64,000 nt of DNA from Sambucus nigra (GCA_949130495.1 OX422215.1:69765244-69829243); one strand, 5' to 3'. Shown: positions 11,251 through 21,719, counted from the stretch's first letter. Made by a program: numbers and translations. The notes: a model not told the origin generated them from the sequence alone.

Positions 11251-12869
11251 GGTTGGGATTATCCTCATGATTTCTCTTATTATCTTCTCTGGACTTACAT
11301 GGAGAATTTAATATTCTTCTAGACTCTCTGCTATCTCGTCGATCAATAAATTTATTGAGTTTCCTCGATGGATGAGAGATTATATCTCATTCTGTAAAGC
11401 AATGCAACCATCGGTTGTGTGACCATGATCTTTATGAAAATCACAGTACTTGGATCTATCTCTTTTGTTAGGAGGGTCTCTCAGTTTCCAAGGCCATCGC
11501 AATTACTTGCTATGTTTGATTTCTTCCAGGATATAGTGAATGCCAACACTGAATGGGGTGTAGTTCCATATCTCTTGATTTTTTCTTCCTTCTTTCCCCT
11601 CGGTTCTTTCGACTCCTTATGGTCCTTTTGTTCTTTCTTATCAGATTTCGCATCAGACTTTATGGTTGGACTCTATCTGGTAGTCATTCTTTCCTCAGCG
11701 CTCATTATCTTTCCTACCTTTGCCATGAGTTCGGCTATCGTCTTGGGAGGATCTTTATCCAAAGCGTAATACAACTTCTCGGGAAGTAAACCACTCATAA
11801 GAGCAGTGATGGCCGTTTTTTCCTCGTATTCAATTACCTCCAACTTCTTATTGTTGAATCGAGTAATGTAATACCTGGTGCTTTCACCCACTTGATGTCT
11901 TATACTTTTAAGATGAGCCACTCCTTTTACTTATTTAGATTCAAAGCAAAATTTGCTAATAAACAACTCAGTCAACTAATTAAAGTTGGTGATCTGTCCT
12001 CAGGGCAAATTATTATACCATAATTGGGTTGAGCTCGTAATGGTGCTAGAAAATGCTCTGCATCTCATCTCATCTGGTAATGCATAAATATCTGTTGGAG
12101 CTTGATATTACTCAATATGGAGAACAGAATCAGTTTTACCATCATATTTGGGGGTAACCACCGGAGCTTTAAACTTAAAGGGAGTAGGAAACTCCACAAT
12201 TTCTTGAATAAAAGGAGATACTTTAACAAAGCTCCTTTGTAAAGGATTATTTTCTTTTGCCATTTCACCCAATCTATCTTCCGATCTTTGGATTGATCCC
12301 TTCCACGAAGGATTACCTGCATCAGATCTATGAGAAGTAGCTAGGTTGTTTCGACCATTTGTCTACGTTGAACTCTCCTCCTCAGATATCAGCTCGGCGC
12401 GTACAGATCGTCGAACACTTGATCTTGATCGGATTGAAACCTCATGTTAGTCGGCTGGACGTTGAGTGTTCTTGGATAATTACCTGGGAGGATTTTTATT
12501 TCCTATAGGTCCAAGATGATCAAACGACGAAGATCTGCGTAGCCTTTCCATGACACTTGACCTTTCAGGAGAAAAATAATGAACATTATAAAGCTCTGTA
12601 GACATGAGTGATGAACTCACTCCTGGGCGATAAAAAATATCATGTGAAGTTTTGGAATAGCTGTGTATGCTGGATCTTGGAGGTGGAAGTGGCATTTCTC
12701 TTTATTTGTCTTGCAATGAATGATCCAGTTATCTCATTATGTCTTGCAAGGCCTCCTGTCCTCTGGCGAGACTAGGGAGAATTCCATTTATATCACTATT
12801 TGGTGGTGGAGCAAGTGAAGCAGGCGGGTCGCCTTCATTTTTTATACTAGGCTCAGGATCATTCATCAT
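11251..12869 (-). pseudogene. H1 gag
   Basis: On the minus strand an ATG at 12869 opens a frame beginning MMNDPEPS, Pro-rich like the H2 Gag N-terminus and stopped by TAA after about 46 residues. Further Gag frames follow at 12480-12695 and 12065-12322. The conserved retrotransposon Gag domain is at 11673-11921 (RYYITRFN, then ALMSGLLPEK and MAELMAKVGK-like text). The start is chosen because it lies just downstream of the primer-binding-site leader once H2 is taken out. Multiple stops and frameshifts. Confidence 0.8.
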
Positions 12870-12938
12870 GTTGGAACAAGGGTGATATACCCGTATATAC
12901 CCTCGGCCATGCCGAGGGCGCCCTGCGCCTCATCAGGT

Positions 12939-13075
12939 CCAGATGACCCATAGAGGGGCCGACCCTTCATCAGGCTCCGAACGACCCCTCAGGGGGGCGA
13001 CCCTTCATCAGGCTCCGTACGACCCCTCAGGGGGCCGACCCTTTATCAGGCTCCGGACGACCCCCCGAGGGTACG
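12939..13075 (+). repeat. Minisatellite in the H2 5' LTR, 4 units of about 38-41 bp
   Basis: Repeated unit containing TCATCAGGCTCCG then ACGACCCC and GGGGGCCGACCC. Four units are visible here against two in the 3' LTR at about 25087-25155. The size difference between the two LTRs (about 75 bases once the hAT insert is removed) equals two units. Confidence 0.85.
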
Positions 13076-13364
13076 ACAGTACGAGGCCCAAATTAGGCCA
13101 GACTGATTGCCGGAAGGAACTTTGCCCTCGACCTCATATCAAAGGCCGAGGGTGATATCATCACAGCGCATGGTTTGGGAGACGCGTGGAACAGTGCGCG
13201 TGAGGCTCACATGGCACATGGGAGACCGTTATAGCAAAATCACACCCTCACGTGAGGGAATATTATGTCATCATTTGGCATCTACAGGTGTCAACAGGGG
13301 ATTGGCTAGATCATCATTCACATGCACCATGCATGCTTGGGGGGTACACTACACCCCCCAAGAC

Positions 13365-13373
13365 CTATATATA
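13365..13373 (+). promoter_or_regulatory. TATA box of the H2 5' LTR
   Basis: CTATATATA after a C-rich stretch (ACACCCCCCAAGAC); transcription would begin about 30 bases on. The 3' LTR has the same box at about 25445-25453. Marks the U3/R boundary; inference from position and sequence only. Confidence 0.7.
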
Positions 13374-13692
13374 CTTGTCACCTACAACCCTACAGGGGAG
13401 ATCGATCGATAATTGTAACCCTAGCAAAAACTCTGCTTGTACACATAGTAGAGAGAGAAAGTGAGCTTATGTGCATTGTATCCAAGGCCATTAGTGCCCA
13501 TACTTAGTGGATCACACACTCATAGTGGATGTAGGCCTAATTGGCTGAACCACTATACAACATTATCTTATTCCTCTTATACTCATCCCCTTCTACACAC
13601 TCACACATATACATCTCCATGGTTGCCATGGTTACTACTGTTTGAGCTCATCATCACTTATCCGGTGGTGCTAGATTTCAGCATCATCAGTT

Positions 13693-13710
13693 TGGCGCCG
13701 TCTGTGGGAA
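13693..13710 (+). promoter_or_regulatory. Primer-binding site of H2
   Basis: TGGCGCCGTCTGTGGGAA, three bases after the LTR end. Host H1 carries the identical 18 bases on the other strand at 25808-25825. Typical of the Tat branch of plant Ty3/gypsy. Confidence 0.93.
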
Positions 13711-13873
13711 TCAAGAAGACATCTCTTCCTTTGTACAGCTTGACCTCACTAGGAACTCTGGTGGTGAACCAGTTCTCCCCCTGAGAGGAGATGTTTCACC
13801 ATTTAAAGAGACCCACTAAGGTTCTCAAGCTCACCAGGCTTTTTTCCAGTTCAGCTGTTCACAGCTCAAACAC

Positions 13874-14311
13874 ATGGCACCGGAGATGCCACCACCACCA
13901 CTTCCCCCACTGGATGATGGGGGAGGACCCAGTTCCAGTCAGCCACCACCTCAGTCTGAGATGGCTGATGTGGCGGCAGCCTTGAAGTCTCTGGCAGCGA
14001 GCCACCGGATTATGCAGGAGCAGTTCACAGCTTTGAGCCAGAACATACTAAGACCACCAGGGGTCTCACCTGAGATGATTACTCCGGCAGCAGCTCCAGG
14101 ACAGCATGAGGCCAGGGGACCACCCCAGGCACCACGCAAAGACCTGCCACCCCCTCAGCGGCGTAGGGATGTTGCTGACCCCCGGCGTCTACGCCTCGGG
14201 AGGCAAGGAAACCCTTGCCCTGAGGACAGGTATGACGATCTGGAGGGAGAGGAGGACCCCATAGAATGCTGGGAACCATATGAGGTCTCCAATACCGTAC
14301 GACCTCTCTAG
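13874..14311 (+). pseudogene. H2 gag, N-terminal part
   Basis: ATG at 13874 opens 145 codons: Pro-rich start, a short helical stretch (DVAAALKSLAASH) and an Arg/Asp-rich charged tail, ending at TAG after NTVRPL. This is the usual poorly conserved N-terminal arm of Tat-lineage Gag; the conserved domain starts about 310 bases later in another frame. The stretch 14312-14623 holds degenerate charged gag sequence in shifting frames. Confidence 0.75.
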
Positions 14312-14623
14312 GAGTGCAAAGGGAAGTGTTGAAGGCAAAATCTTGGCGATCACCTGAGCAGGGGATCGGCCTTTGAGAGGCTGGGCCCAGTGAATAACCT
14401 AAGGGAAAAATTTTCTAGATCAAGGAGTGTTGCGAGATCCAGAAGGGAGGCGGCTGATGGCCGACCCCATGGGGGCCGACCCCAAGGATGGGACGACGGT
14501 CAGGGGGAGGTCAACAGCCGACACAGGACAGCCGCTGCAGAACCCTCAGTCCATCTCAAAGAAGCGGCAGGGGATAACATTGGCCAAGCCGACCCTCAAG
14601 GCCTTGGAATGACTCGATCCAGC

Positions 14624-15239
14624 GACTGGAGGATAAGATCGGAGATATACTGAAAATCCGTGACCCTCTTCAGAGGGGATACACCATAGGCTCACCCTTT
14701 GTGGCGAAGATAGTCAACTTCCCTACGCCATCAAAGTTCAAGCCACCTGTGGTCACCCCAAGATATGACGGGAGCACCAACCCTGTCCACCATATTGAGA
14801 TGTATCAATCAGCAGTAGACATATACTCTATCTCAGATGAGATGAGGTGTCGTGCCTTCTATGGTACCCTGACTGGGGTTGCACATGTCTGGTACACGTC
14901 TCTCTAAAAAAACTCCATTGAAAACTTTAAGTAGTTGGCAGACCGGTTAATCCACAACTTTTGCTTTGGGATGAGGCCGCAGAAGAAGACCACCCACCTG
15001 CTCTATGTTAAGCAGGGAAAGAATGAGAGTCTAAGGGACTACATAGCCAGATTCAATAAAGAAAAGCTGGAGGTGGAAGACTATGAGGAGAGCATAGCTA
15101 TGACGCCCTGATTGGAGGACTCCAAAAGGGGAAGCTGTTATGGAAGCTTGCTGAAGACCCCCCTAGGACGATGGCTGAATTACTGTCAACAGCAGGAAAG
15201 GTGATGAACGCCGAAGAGGCGATGGCCGCAAAATACTAA
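14624..15239 (+). pseudogene. H2 gag, conserved capsid-like domain
   Basis: Recognised by DILKIRDP, then FKPPVVTPRYDG, RAFYGTLTGVAHVWYTSL and LLYVKQGKNESLRDYIARFN, all hallmarks of the plant retrotransposon Gag domain. Two stops follow WYTSL within 30 bases. A one-base change in frame near 15105 is needed to continue into GGLQKGKLL and EDPPRTMAELL. The domain would build the particle in which reverse transcription occurs. It ends at a TAA (15237-15239) with the next frame in register. Confidence 0.88.
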
Positions 15240-16439
15240 GACGAAAAAGGAGGCGCTAGTGGGGGCAAATACCCTAAGAAGAACAAAGAGGGGAAGAAGA
15301 GGTCTACGGACGACAAGTTCGCTGGTTACACCTCACTAACGGTCAGCTGTGAACATATTCTCAATGAAATAAAGAGTGACCGATCCCTGAAGTGGCTTGA
15401 GAAGTTGAGGGCAGCCCCCAACAAGAGGAACAAGAGCCTGTGGTGCGAATTTCACCAAGACCACGACCACATAACAGACAAATGCTTTGCTCTGAAAGAT
15501 GAGATTGAGAAGATACTGAAAGAAGGGAAGCTCAGAAAGTACGTCAACAAAGGTGCCTTCAAGAGGGGCCGAGGGGACGACCCCAGAAAGAAGCGAGGCG
15601 ATGCATGTAGAGAAGGTCCTCAAAAAAGAGGGGACGACCCTTCTGATGATGAGGACGACCCTGACCTCCCGCCGAGAGACGACCAAGGCCCTGTCAAGAG
15701 GCTTAATATAATCTCGCTCGGGGTGGGAATGATCTCCGGGGGTCTAGCAGGAGGAGGGTCTGAGGTCGCTGACAGGAAGGCCCATGTGGCTGAGGCCAAG
15801 GCAGTGATGAAGACGGTACACTCAACCTCTCTGGAGGTCAAGTCAGAAAAGAGGAAGAAGGTCGATATGGACACTCTGATAGTGGGGTTCTCAAGAATGG
15901 ACTTTAAAGGCCTCCTAGCCCCACACGACGACCCACTCGTCATCACAACTAGGGTGCACAGGTGTGAGGTGCCATGGATATTGGTCGACGAGGGCAGTTC
16001 TGCAGATGTAATGTTTTGGCCGTGCTTCAAAGCGTTAGGTCTCAGCCGTGCTAGACTCATCCCATACCATCATCCATTGATTGGGTTCAGTGGGGAAAAG
16101 GTTCATCCCCTTGAAGTGTATGAGGCCGATGTCAGGATGGGGGACGAGTGGCCGAGATGGCTTACCAAGAAGGTCAGTTTCTTTGTGATGGATGAACATG
16201 TGTTTTCGAACTACAACATCATACTGGGGCGTGTGGCCCTCAAGGGGTTTGAAGCTGTGCCATTTACGGTCCATCAGATGATTAAATTTCCTACCCCTTA
16301 TGGGTTGGGGGAAGTTCAGGGAGACCAGACGACAGCGCGAGAATGTTACTACAACTCCGCTGAAGAAAGAGAGGCACACAAGAGGGCTATAACCACTTAC
16401 AATATTGATACCCTAGACCCAGGGATGAGACGAATCTAA
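15240..16439 (+). pseudogene. H2 gag C-terminus and protease
   Basis: One open frame of about 400 codons. First part: Lys-rich, with WCEFHQDHDHITDKCFALKD, the C-X2-H...C nucleic-acid-binding segment of Tat-type Gag (about 15440). Middle: very acidic linker (DDPSDDEDDPDLPP). Last part: aspartic protease, with DTLIVGFSRMDF, then ILVDEGSSADVMF (active site D-E-G-S at about 15985, where D-T/S/N-G is usual), NYNIILGR and MIKFPTPYG. It stays open to TAA at 16437-16439, just before RT. The E in the active site makes activity doubtful. Confidence 0.9.
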
Positions 16440-16567
16440 AGAAAGGAGAGGCCGCGGAAGAGGTAGAATTCATCATCCTCGATGAGGATGACCCAAAAAA
16501 AACCGTCCAAGTCGGCAAGTCTCTGAAGCCCAATATCAAGGAAGACCTCATTAAACTGTTGAGGTGA

Positions 16568-17650
16568 AGACGAAGCGTCTTTGTGTGGATTCATGTAGAT
16601 ATGCCGGGGATCGACCCTGAAATCATGTGCCACAAGCTCAATGTGGTAGAGGGAGCAAAACCGATAAAGCAGAAGAGGAGAATTTACTCTAGAGAAAATT
16701 ATGAGGTCATAAGGGATGAGGTCAAAAAATTAGAAGATGCTGAATTTATCAGAGAGGTCATCTACCCTGAATGGCTGTCCAATGCAGTCATTGTCCCAAA
16801 GGCCAACGGGAAGTGGAGAATGTGTGTGGACTTCACCGACCTCAACAAGCACTGTCCCAAAGACAGCTTCCCGCTCCCTCGCATTGACCAGATGGTAGAC
16901 GCTACCGCAGGCCACGAGCTCATAAGCTTTATGGATGCCTATTCAGAGTACAACCAGATCTTCATGCACCCTAAAGACGCGGAGAAGACAGCCTTCATTA
17001 CTGACAAGGGGACATACTGTTATAGGGTCATGCCCTTTGGCCTAAAAAATACGGGGGCAACGTACCAGTGCCTCGTAAATAAAATGTTCGAAGACCAAAT
17101 TGGGAAGTCTATGGAGGTCTATGTAGATGACATGCTGACTAAGAGTTTGAAGGCAGAGGATCATGTGGCAGACTTGGAGAGGACCTTTAATACGATGGAC
17201 AAATACCAGATGAAGCTCAACCTGGCCAAGTGTGTCTTCGGGGTCGGAGAGGGGAAGTTCTTGGGGTTAATTTTCAACCAAAGAGGCATCGAGGCCAATC
17301 CTGAAAAGATAAAGGCTCTTGTTGAGATAAAGACCCCCAAGTCCATTAAAGACGTTCAGAGGCTCACAGGGAGAGTTGGTGCCTTGAACAGGTTCGTATC
17401 TAGGGCCACAGACAGGTGTCTACCATTCTTCAAAATTCTCAGAAAAGCCTTCGAATGGAGTGAAGAGTGTGATGAGACCTTCAAGGAGTTAAAATCATAC
17501 ATGGGGTCTCCCTTGCTGTTGTCGCGGCCCATGCAGGGTGAACGACTTTATGTATACCTCGCTGTCTCAGAGTCAGCCATCAGTGCAGCCATTGTGAGAG
17601 ATGAAGACGGAGTACAAAAGCCTATGTATTTTAACAGCAAGGCACTCTAG
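16568..17650 (+). pseudogene. H2 reverse transcriptase and connection domain
   Basis: Follows a TGA at about 16565; open for about 360 codons. Motifs in order: MPGIDPEI, KWRMCVDFTDLNKHCP, FMDAYSEYNQ (first catalytic Asp), RVMPFGLKNTGATYQ, YVDDML (catalytic Asp pair, about 17122), FLGLIFNQRGI and the connection region DVQRLTGRVGALNRF. Ends at a TAG after FNSKAL where the sequence goes directly on into RNase H (GAEQRYPRMEKLAYALI). Would copy element RNA into DNA. Catalytic residues intact; the frame is otherwise the longest unbroken pol piece in the window. Confidence 0.95.
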
Positions 17651-18550
17651 GGGGCAGAGCAAAGATATCCAAGGATGGAAAAGTTGGCCTATGCCTTGAT
17701 TAGGGGTGTAAGCGGTACGGTTTGGTCGGTAAATAGTAGATACCAATACCAAAACCAAACTCTAGATGGTAAAACCAAACCGTACCAGTTTACCACCCGG
17801 TACACCAAAATCAATACCAAAACCAAACCGGCTGGTATTTCGGTTTTTTCGATAATTTTGGTTTTTTTCTGGTTTCGATAAATTCTGGTTTTTTCTGGTT
17901 TCTTCTGATTTTTTCTGGTTTCGGTAAATTCTGTTTTTTTCTGGTTTCTGGTTTCGATTTTTTATGTTTCGGTAAACAACACTAAAAGTCCCCAAAAACC
18001 AAAAACAAAACCAATCAACTTTTTTAAATATTAAAACCAAAACCAAAACCAACTTTTTTCTGGTTTTAGTAAATTTGGTATGGTAATTTTGGTAAATTCG
18101 GTACGGCACGATAATTTTGGTACGGTTTTTTCTGGTTTCGGTAAATTCGGTACGGTATGGTAATTTCTGTACGGTTTTTTCTGGTTTCATAAATTCGGTA
18201 CGGTAAATCGGTTTTTTAAATATTAAAACCAAAACCAACCAACATTTTTGCGGTAATTTCGGTTTCGGTAAGACTGGTTTCTGGTATTTTAATATATGAA
18301 ACCAAAACCATTTTTTTCGGACCAAAACGGTACGGTACGGTAAAAACCCGTACAGTTTCCACCCCTAGCCTTGATCCATGCATCGAGAAAGATGAAGCCA
18401 TACTTTCAGTCCCATACAATGGTCATCCTCACTGACTCTCCCCTTAGGCAGGTTTAGCACAAGCCTGAAAAATCAGGGAGGTTAATGGCCTGGGCTATAG
18501 AGCTGGGGGAGTTTGACATAGTGTATCAGCCTAGGACGGCCATTACGGGG
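17651..18550 (+). pseudogene. H2 RNase H, first domain, split by a hAT-type element
   Basis: GAEQRYPRMEKLAYALI at 17651-17701 continues after the insert as SRKMKPYFQSHTMVILTDSPLR at about 18378. Taking out the insert and one copy of its 8-bp duplication brings both sides into one frame. A TAG interrupts LRQV-HKPEKSGR, and a missing base near 18550 shifts the frame before LADFVADF-like text. This is the RT-linked RNase H of Ty3/gypsy pol. Confidence 0.9.
17701..18367 (+). mobile_element. hAT-type miniature element 1 (667 bp)
   Basis: Terminal inverted repeats: left end TAGGGGTGTAAGCGGTACGG, right end (reverse complement) TAGGGGTGGAAACTGTACGG, 17 of 20 matching. Flanked by a perfect 8-bp target duplication GCCTTGAT (17693-17700 and 18368-18375), the length made by hAT transposases. 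Internally filled with repeats of GGTACGG, GGTTTC and TTTTTTCTGG in both orientations. No transposase; the 187-codon minus-strand frame is a by-product of the repeats. It was inserted after H2 landed. Confidence 0.93.
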
Positions 18551-18915
18551 AAGCATTGGCAGACTTCGTGGCTGATTTTACTTGGGAAGATGATGAAGCC
18601 GAGGGTGGGAGCCTTGGGAAGATAGATACCCGACAAGGTGAGCTCACCGACACACCTACAGATAAGGCTGAGACAAGCATCGCTAAAAGGAAAGTGGATG
18701 AAAACAAAGAGGGAAGATATCTCTTTAGACAGGGGTCACTCACCGAGGGAAGTTTCTCAGAAGAACACACCGTGTGGAGTCTCTTCGTCGATGGGTCCTC
18801 TTGTGAAAGCGGGAGTGGAGCTAGATTAATAGTATCAGCACCCAACGGCACAGACATTTAGTACGCCCTGAGGTTAAACTTTAAGGCCTCCAACAATGAG
18901 GCCGAATATGAGGCC
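18544..18915 (+). pseudogene. H2 second RNase H-like domain, start
   Basis: The frame from about 18556 has ADFVADFTWEDDE, a charged spacer, then SLFVDGSSCESGSGA, the start of the second (archaeal-type) RNase H domain of Tat-lineage pol. A TAG at 18859-18861 interrupts it before YALRLNFKASNNEAEYEALI. The spacer (about 55 residues, Lys/Glu-rich) lies between the two RNase H domains. Frame joined to the upstream RNase H only after a one-base shift. Confidence 0.85.
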
Positions 18916-19656
18916 TTGATAGCATGTCTCTCCTTGGCCAGATCTCTTAGTGTCGGCCAGATTTTGGTTCATAGTGATTCGAGGCTAGTAGTGAATCAGA
19001 TACTAGGAGCCTATGAGGCCAAGGACGAGAGGATGTCTAGGTACCTTGAGAAGGTGAGGTCGTTACTGAAGAGCTTGAGAGAAGTAAAGTTAAATAGGAT
19101 ACCTAGGCTCGACAATAGCCGTGCTGATGCCCTTGCTAGGTTGGCCTCGGTAACTAGGACAGACATCACGAGGACGGTCCCAGTGGAAATTTTTCTTCGG
19201 CCAACTATTGAAGACACTGAGGGAACACTTAGCAATTACCTAAATGTTTCTCAGGAAGCTTTGTGGATGGACCAACTGATCGGATACATTAAAGAGGGGG
19301 AGATGCCAGAGGCAAGGCAAGAAAGGAAGAAGTTGAGATACAGGGCTACAAAGTTCACTGTCATTCGGGACACCTTGTACAAAAAGGGATTTTTACTCCC
19401 CTTAGTTAGGTGTGTGCACCTATCTAAGGTCCCATACATTTTGCAAGATGTGCACGAAGGATCGTGCTCAAGCCACATTGGGGGCAGATCCTTAGCGAAG
19501 AGGGTGATCACCCAAGGGTACTGGTGGCCGACCTTGGGGAAAGACGTCGTGGCATATGTAAAAAAGTGCGATAAATGCCAGAGATTTGCCACCATCCATC
19601 ACCAACCCCATCATCCTCTTACCTCCATTACATCCCCATGGTCATTTGCAGTGTGA
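18862..19656 (+). pseudogene. H2 RNase H end and integrase zinc-binding domain
   Basis: Open for about 265 codons. RNase H part: NNEAEYEALI (catalytic Glu), HSDSRLVVNQI (Asp) and RADALARLAS (last Asp). Then a linker, and the integrase N-terminal HHCC domain: DVHEGSCSSHIGGR followed by YWWPTL and CDKCQRF at about 19570. Ends in TGA after PWSFAV, in place of a conserved Trp just before GIDLIGP. Confidence 0.93.
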
Positions 19657-19659
19657 GGG

Positions 19660-20503
19660 ATCGACCTCATAGGACCCTTACCAAGAGCAGTCAATAACTA
19701 TCGGTTCCTCATCGTAGCGATTGACTATTTCTCAAAATGGGTAGAGGCCGAACCGATGGTCACGATTATAGAGCAGAAGACCTTCCAGTTCATCTGGAAA
19801 AATGTTATATGCAGATATGGTCTCCCCAACAACCTCATCTCGGATAACGGGACTCAGTTCAAGAATACCTCTCTACAGAAGTACTGTGAAAGGGTGAGTA
19901 TCAAACAATTTTTCTCTATCCCGGGCCGACCTCAGGACAATGGGCAAACAGAAGTTACAAACAGGACAATCCTAAATGGAATCAAGAAGAGGCTTAAGGA
20001 GGCAAAAGGAAGATGGGTTGAGGAGTTATATGCCGTGCTGTGGGCATACAGGACGACAGTGATGACCTCTACCGGAGAGACCCCATTCATGCTAGCTTAT
20101 GGCTCAGAAGCCATCATCCCCACCGAGATTGGGTTTCCTACTCATAGTTGGGTTTCCTACTCATAGTGTCCAAATGTATGACCCCCAGAGAAATACAGAA
20201 GATAGGAGACTCGACTTAGACCTGATTGAGGAAATGAGGGAAGATGTCGAGATAAGGCAGGCCGCTTACCAGCAGAGGACCGCAAGGTTTTACAATCAGA
20301 GGGTGAAATAGACACCAATTACAGTATGGGACTTGGTCCTCAAAAAGACTTGGCAGAAGCCCAAAAAGCTCCATCCTAATTGGCATGGCCCATATAGGGT
20401 CATCGATGAAGTCGCCCCTGGGACCTATAGACTAGAAAACCTAGAGGGGGAATCCTTTTCCAACCCTTGGAATGTAGATCATTTGAAGAAATACTATCAG
20501 TAG
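19660..20503 (+). pseudogene. H2 integrase core and C-terminus
   Basis: GIDLIGPLP (first catalytic Asp), FLIVAIDYFSKWVEAEP, LISDNGTQF (second Asp) and NGQTEVTNRTIL (Glu) form the D,D,E core that would insert the DNA copy into the host genome. LWAYRTT and FMLAYGSEA follow. At 20129-20166 the 19-bp text starting TTGGGTTTCCTAC is duplicated in tandem, shifting the frame by one. It resumes with QMYDPQRN, RFYNQRVK then a TAG, and finally WHGPYRVI and the tail HLKKYYQ ending at TAG (about 20501). Several lesions; inactive. Confidence 0.93.
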
Positions 20504-20644
20504 TTTTGTAAAGTCCTATCGAACGACAGTTGTAAGAGGTGTTGCTCCGACAGAACACTTGGAAAATTAATGAGAAATATCAGTGTTTCTTCTCATCTTG
20601 TGTTTATCAGTTCTAGTACGCGTGGAAACATCTTCGGAGAACGA
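20504..20644 (+). other. H2 spacer after pol
   Basis: Untranslated sequence between the integrase stop and the tandem repeats; no ORF or signal recognised. Confidence 0.6.
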
Positions 20645-21218
20645 CCCTCGGCTATAATGAGGTCGCATGGAGGGGACGACCCCACCATGATCCTCAACAA
20701 AGACGAGGGAGAACTTTGTTTAAAACCATTATTTTGGTGATTATAACCCTCGGCTATAATGAGGTCGCATGGAGGGGACGACCCCACCATGGTCCTCAAG
20801 AAAGACGAGGGAGAACTTTGTTTAAAACCATTAAATTGGTCATTATAACCCTCGGCTATAATGAGGTCGCATGGAGGGGACGACCCCACCATGGTCCTCA
20901 AGAAAGACGAGGGAGAACTTTGTTTAAAACAATTAAATTGGTCATTATAACCCTCGGCTATAATGAGGTCGCATGGAGGGGACGACCCCACCATGGTCCT
21001 CAAGAAAGACGAGGGAGAACTTTGTTTAAAACCATTAATTTGGTGACTATAACCCTCGACTATAATGAGGTTGCATGGAGGGGACGACCCCACCATGGTC
21101 CTCAAGAAAGACGAGGGAGAACTTTGTTTAAAACCATTAAATTGGTCTAACCCTCGGCTATAATGAGGTCGCATGGAGGGGACGACCCCACCATGGTCCT
21201 CAAGAAAGACGAGGGAGG
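20645..21218 (+). repeat. Six tandem repeats of about 102 bp in H2
   Basis: Copies start with CCCTCGGCTATAATGAGG at 20645, 20747, 20849, 20951, 21053 and 21151. The period is 102 bases except the last step (98), and the sixth copy is partial. Copies differ by a few substitutions. Long frames on both strands (144 and 193 codons) come from the period being a multiple of three and are not genes. The array sits between pol and the 3' end of the antisense gene. Confidence 0.95.
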
Positions 21219-21380
21219 GGTTAGTGATATTGTTAATCCAAAAACATCACAGTGCAAATTATATAAGAGAGAAGTATGGAAGACAGAAAGAGGCACTATA
21301 TTACAGAATGATGTTTGTTCTACAAAGGTAAAGTACAAAAATGGATTACACGAAGAGGGTATAGGCTACAGACAGCCACC

Positions 21381-21719
21381 CTATTGAGCAATATCAGAGG
21401 GCAAGGCCTCAACATCAATAGGAGATTCTTCTATGACCATGACAGACCGAGCCTCAAACGTGCCCATGCCTTCGACATGCTGAGATTCCACTTAGTCTAG
21501 GGCTTCAGCAATAAGTTGATCGTCCAGTTGAACTGCCTCTAGAGCGGGGCGGACGGACGACACTGCATCAGCGAACTTTAAGATGATCCACCGACAGGCC
21601 GTCCTAATTCCCCTCTCCAAGTATTCAAGGCCGAAGCCTTAAAACTCGTCCGAGAGTTTGTAGGCCTCCACAGCATCGGCCTCGGCCTTCTTGACATCCG
21701 CCTCAAGATCGGCCTTGTG
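21381..21719 (-). pseudogene. C-terminal extension of the H2 antisense protein behind stop codons
   Basis: The reading frame of exon 3 of the antisense gene continues past its first stop (TAG at 21720-21722) for 113 codons to TAG at 21381-21383, with only two further stops (TAA). The recovered text (ADLEADVKKAEADAVEAY, EYLERGIRTACRW) is helical and charged and fits the coiled-coil end of the same protein. It suggests the ancestral protein was about 110 residues longer and that the present stop is premature. Confidence 0.6.

Larger units (their letters stand above)
7075..12882 (-). mobile_element. H1: Tat-lineage Ty3/gypsy element, main body
   Basis: Minus-strand element with the order gag, protease, RT, RNase H, integrase reading from 12869 down to about 7390. 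Its 5' LTR, primer-binding site and leader lie at 25770-26295, separated by the nested element H2; the leader joins the gag start precisely across H2's 5-bp target duplication. Protein sequence and layout parallel H2 (shared FFVMD protease region, YVDDM RT motif, MPGIDP linker), so both belong to the same lineage. H1 has many stops and frameshifts. Its 3' LTR is not in the window and must lie beyond the Tekay-like LTR at the left edge. Confidence 0.85.
12883..13689 (+). repeat. H2 5' LTR
   Basis: 807 bases, TG...CA ends, followed at once by the primer-binding site. Matches the 3' LTR along its whole length apart from extra copies of a short tandem unit near 12940-13075 and the hAT-type element found only in the 3' copy. 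Confidence 0.95.

Noticed and set aside
15336..16379. Minus-strand frames opposite H2 gag-protease
   Set aside because: Shadows of the GC-richer coding strand; no splice logic or domain, unlike the antisense gene at 21720-23406.
17762..18325. 187-codon minus-strand frame
   Set aside because: Low-complexity Lys/Asn/Arg/Tyr text produced by the internal repeats of hAT-type element 1.
20593..21174. Long frames on both strands (193 and 144 codons)
   Set aside because: They follow the 102-bp tandem repeats, whose period is a multiple of three; the repeated peptide has no family resemblance.
20645..21218. CRISPR-like array
   Set aside because: Units are contiguous 102-bp tandem repeats without unique spacers, in a plant retrotransposon.
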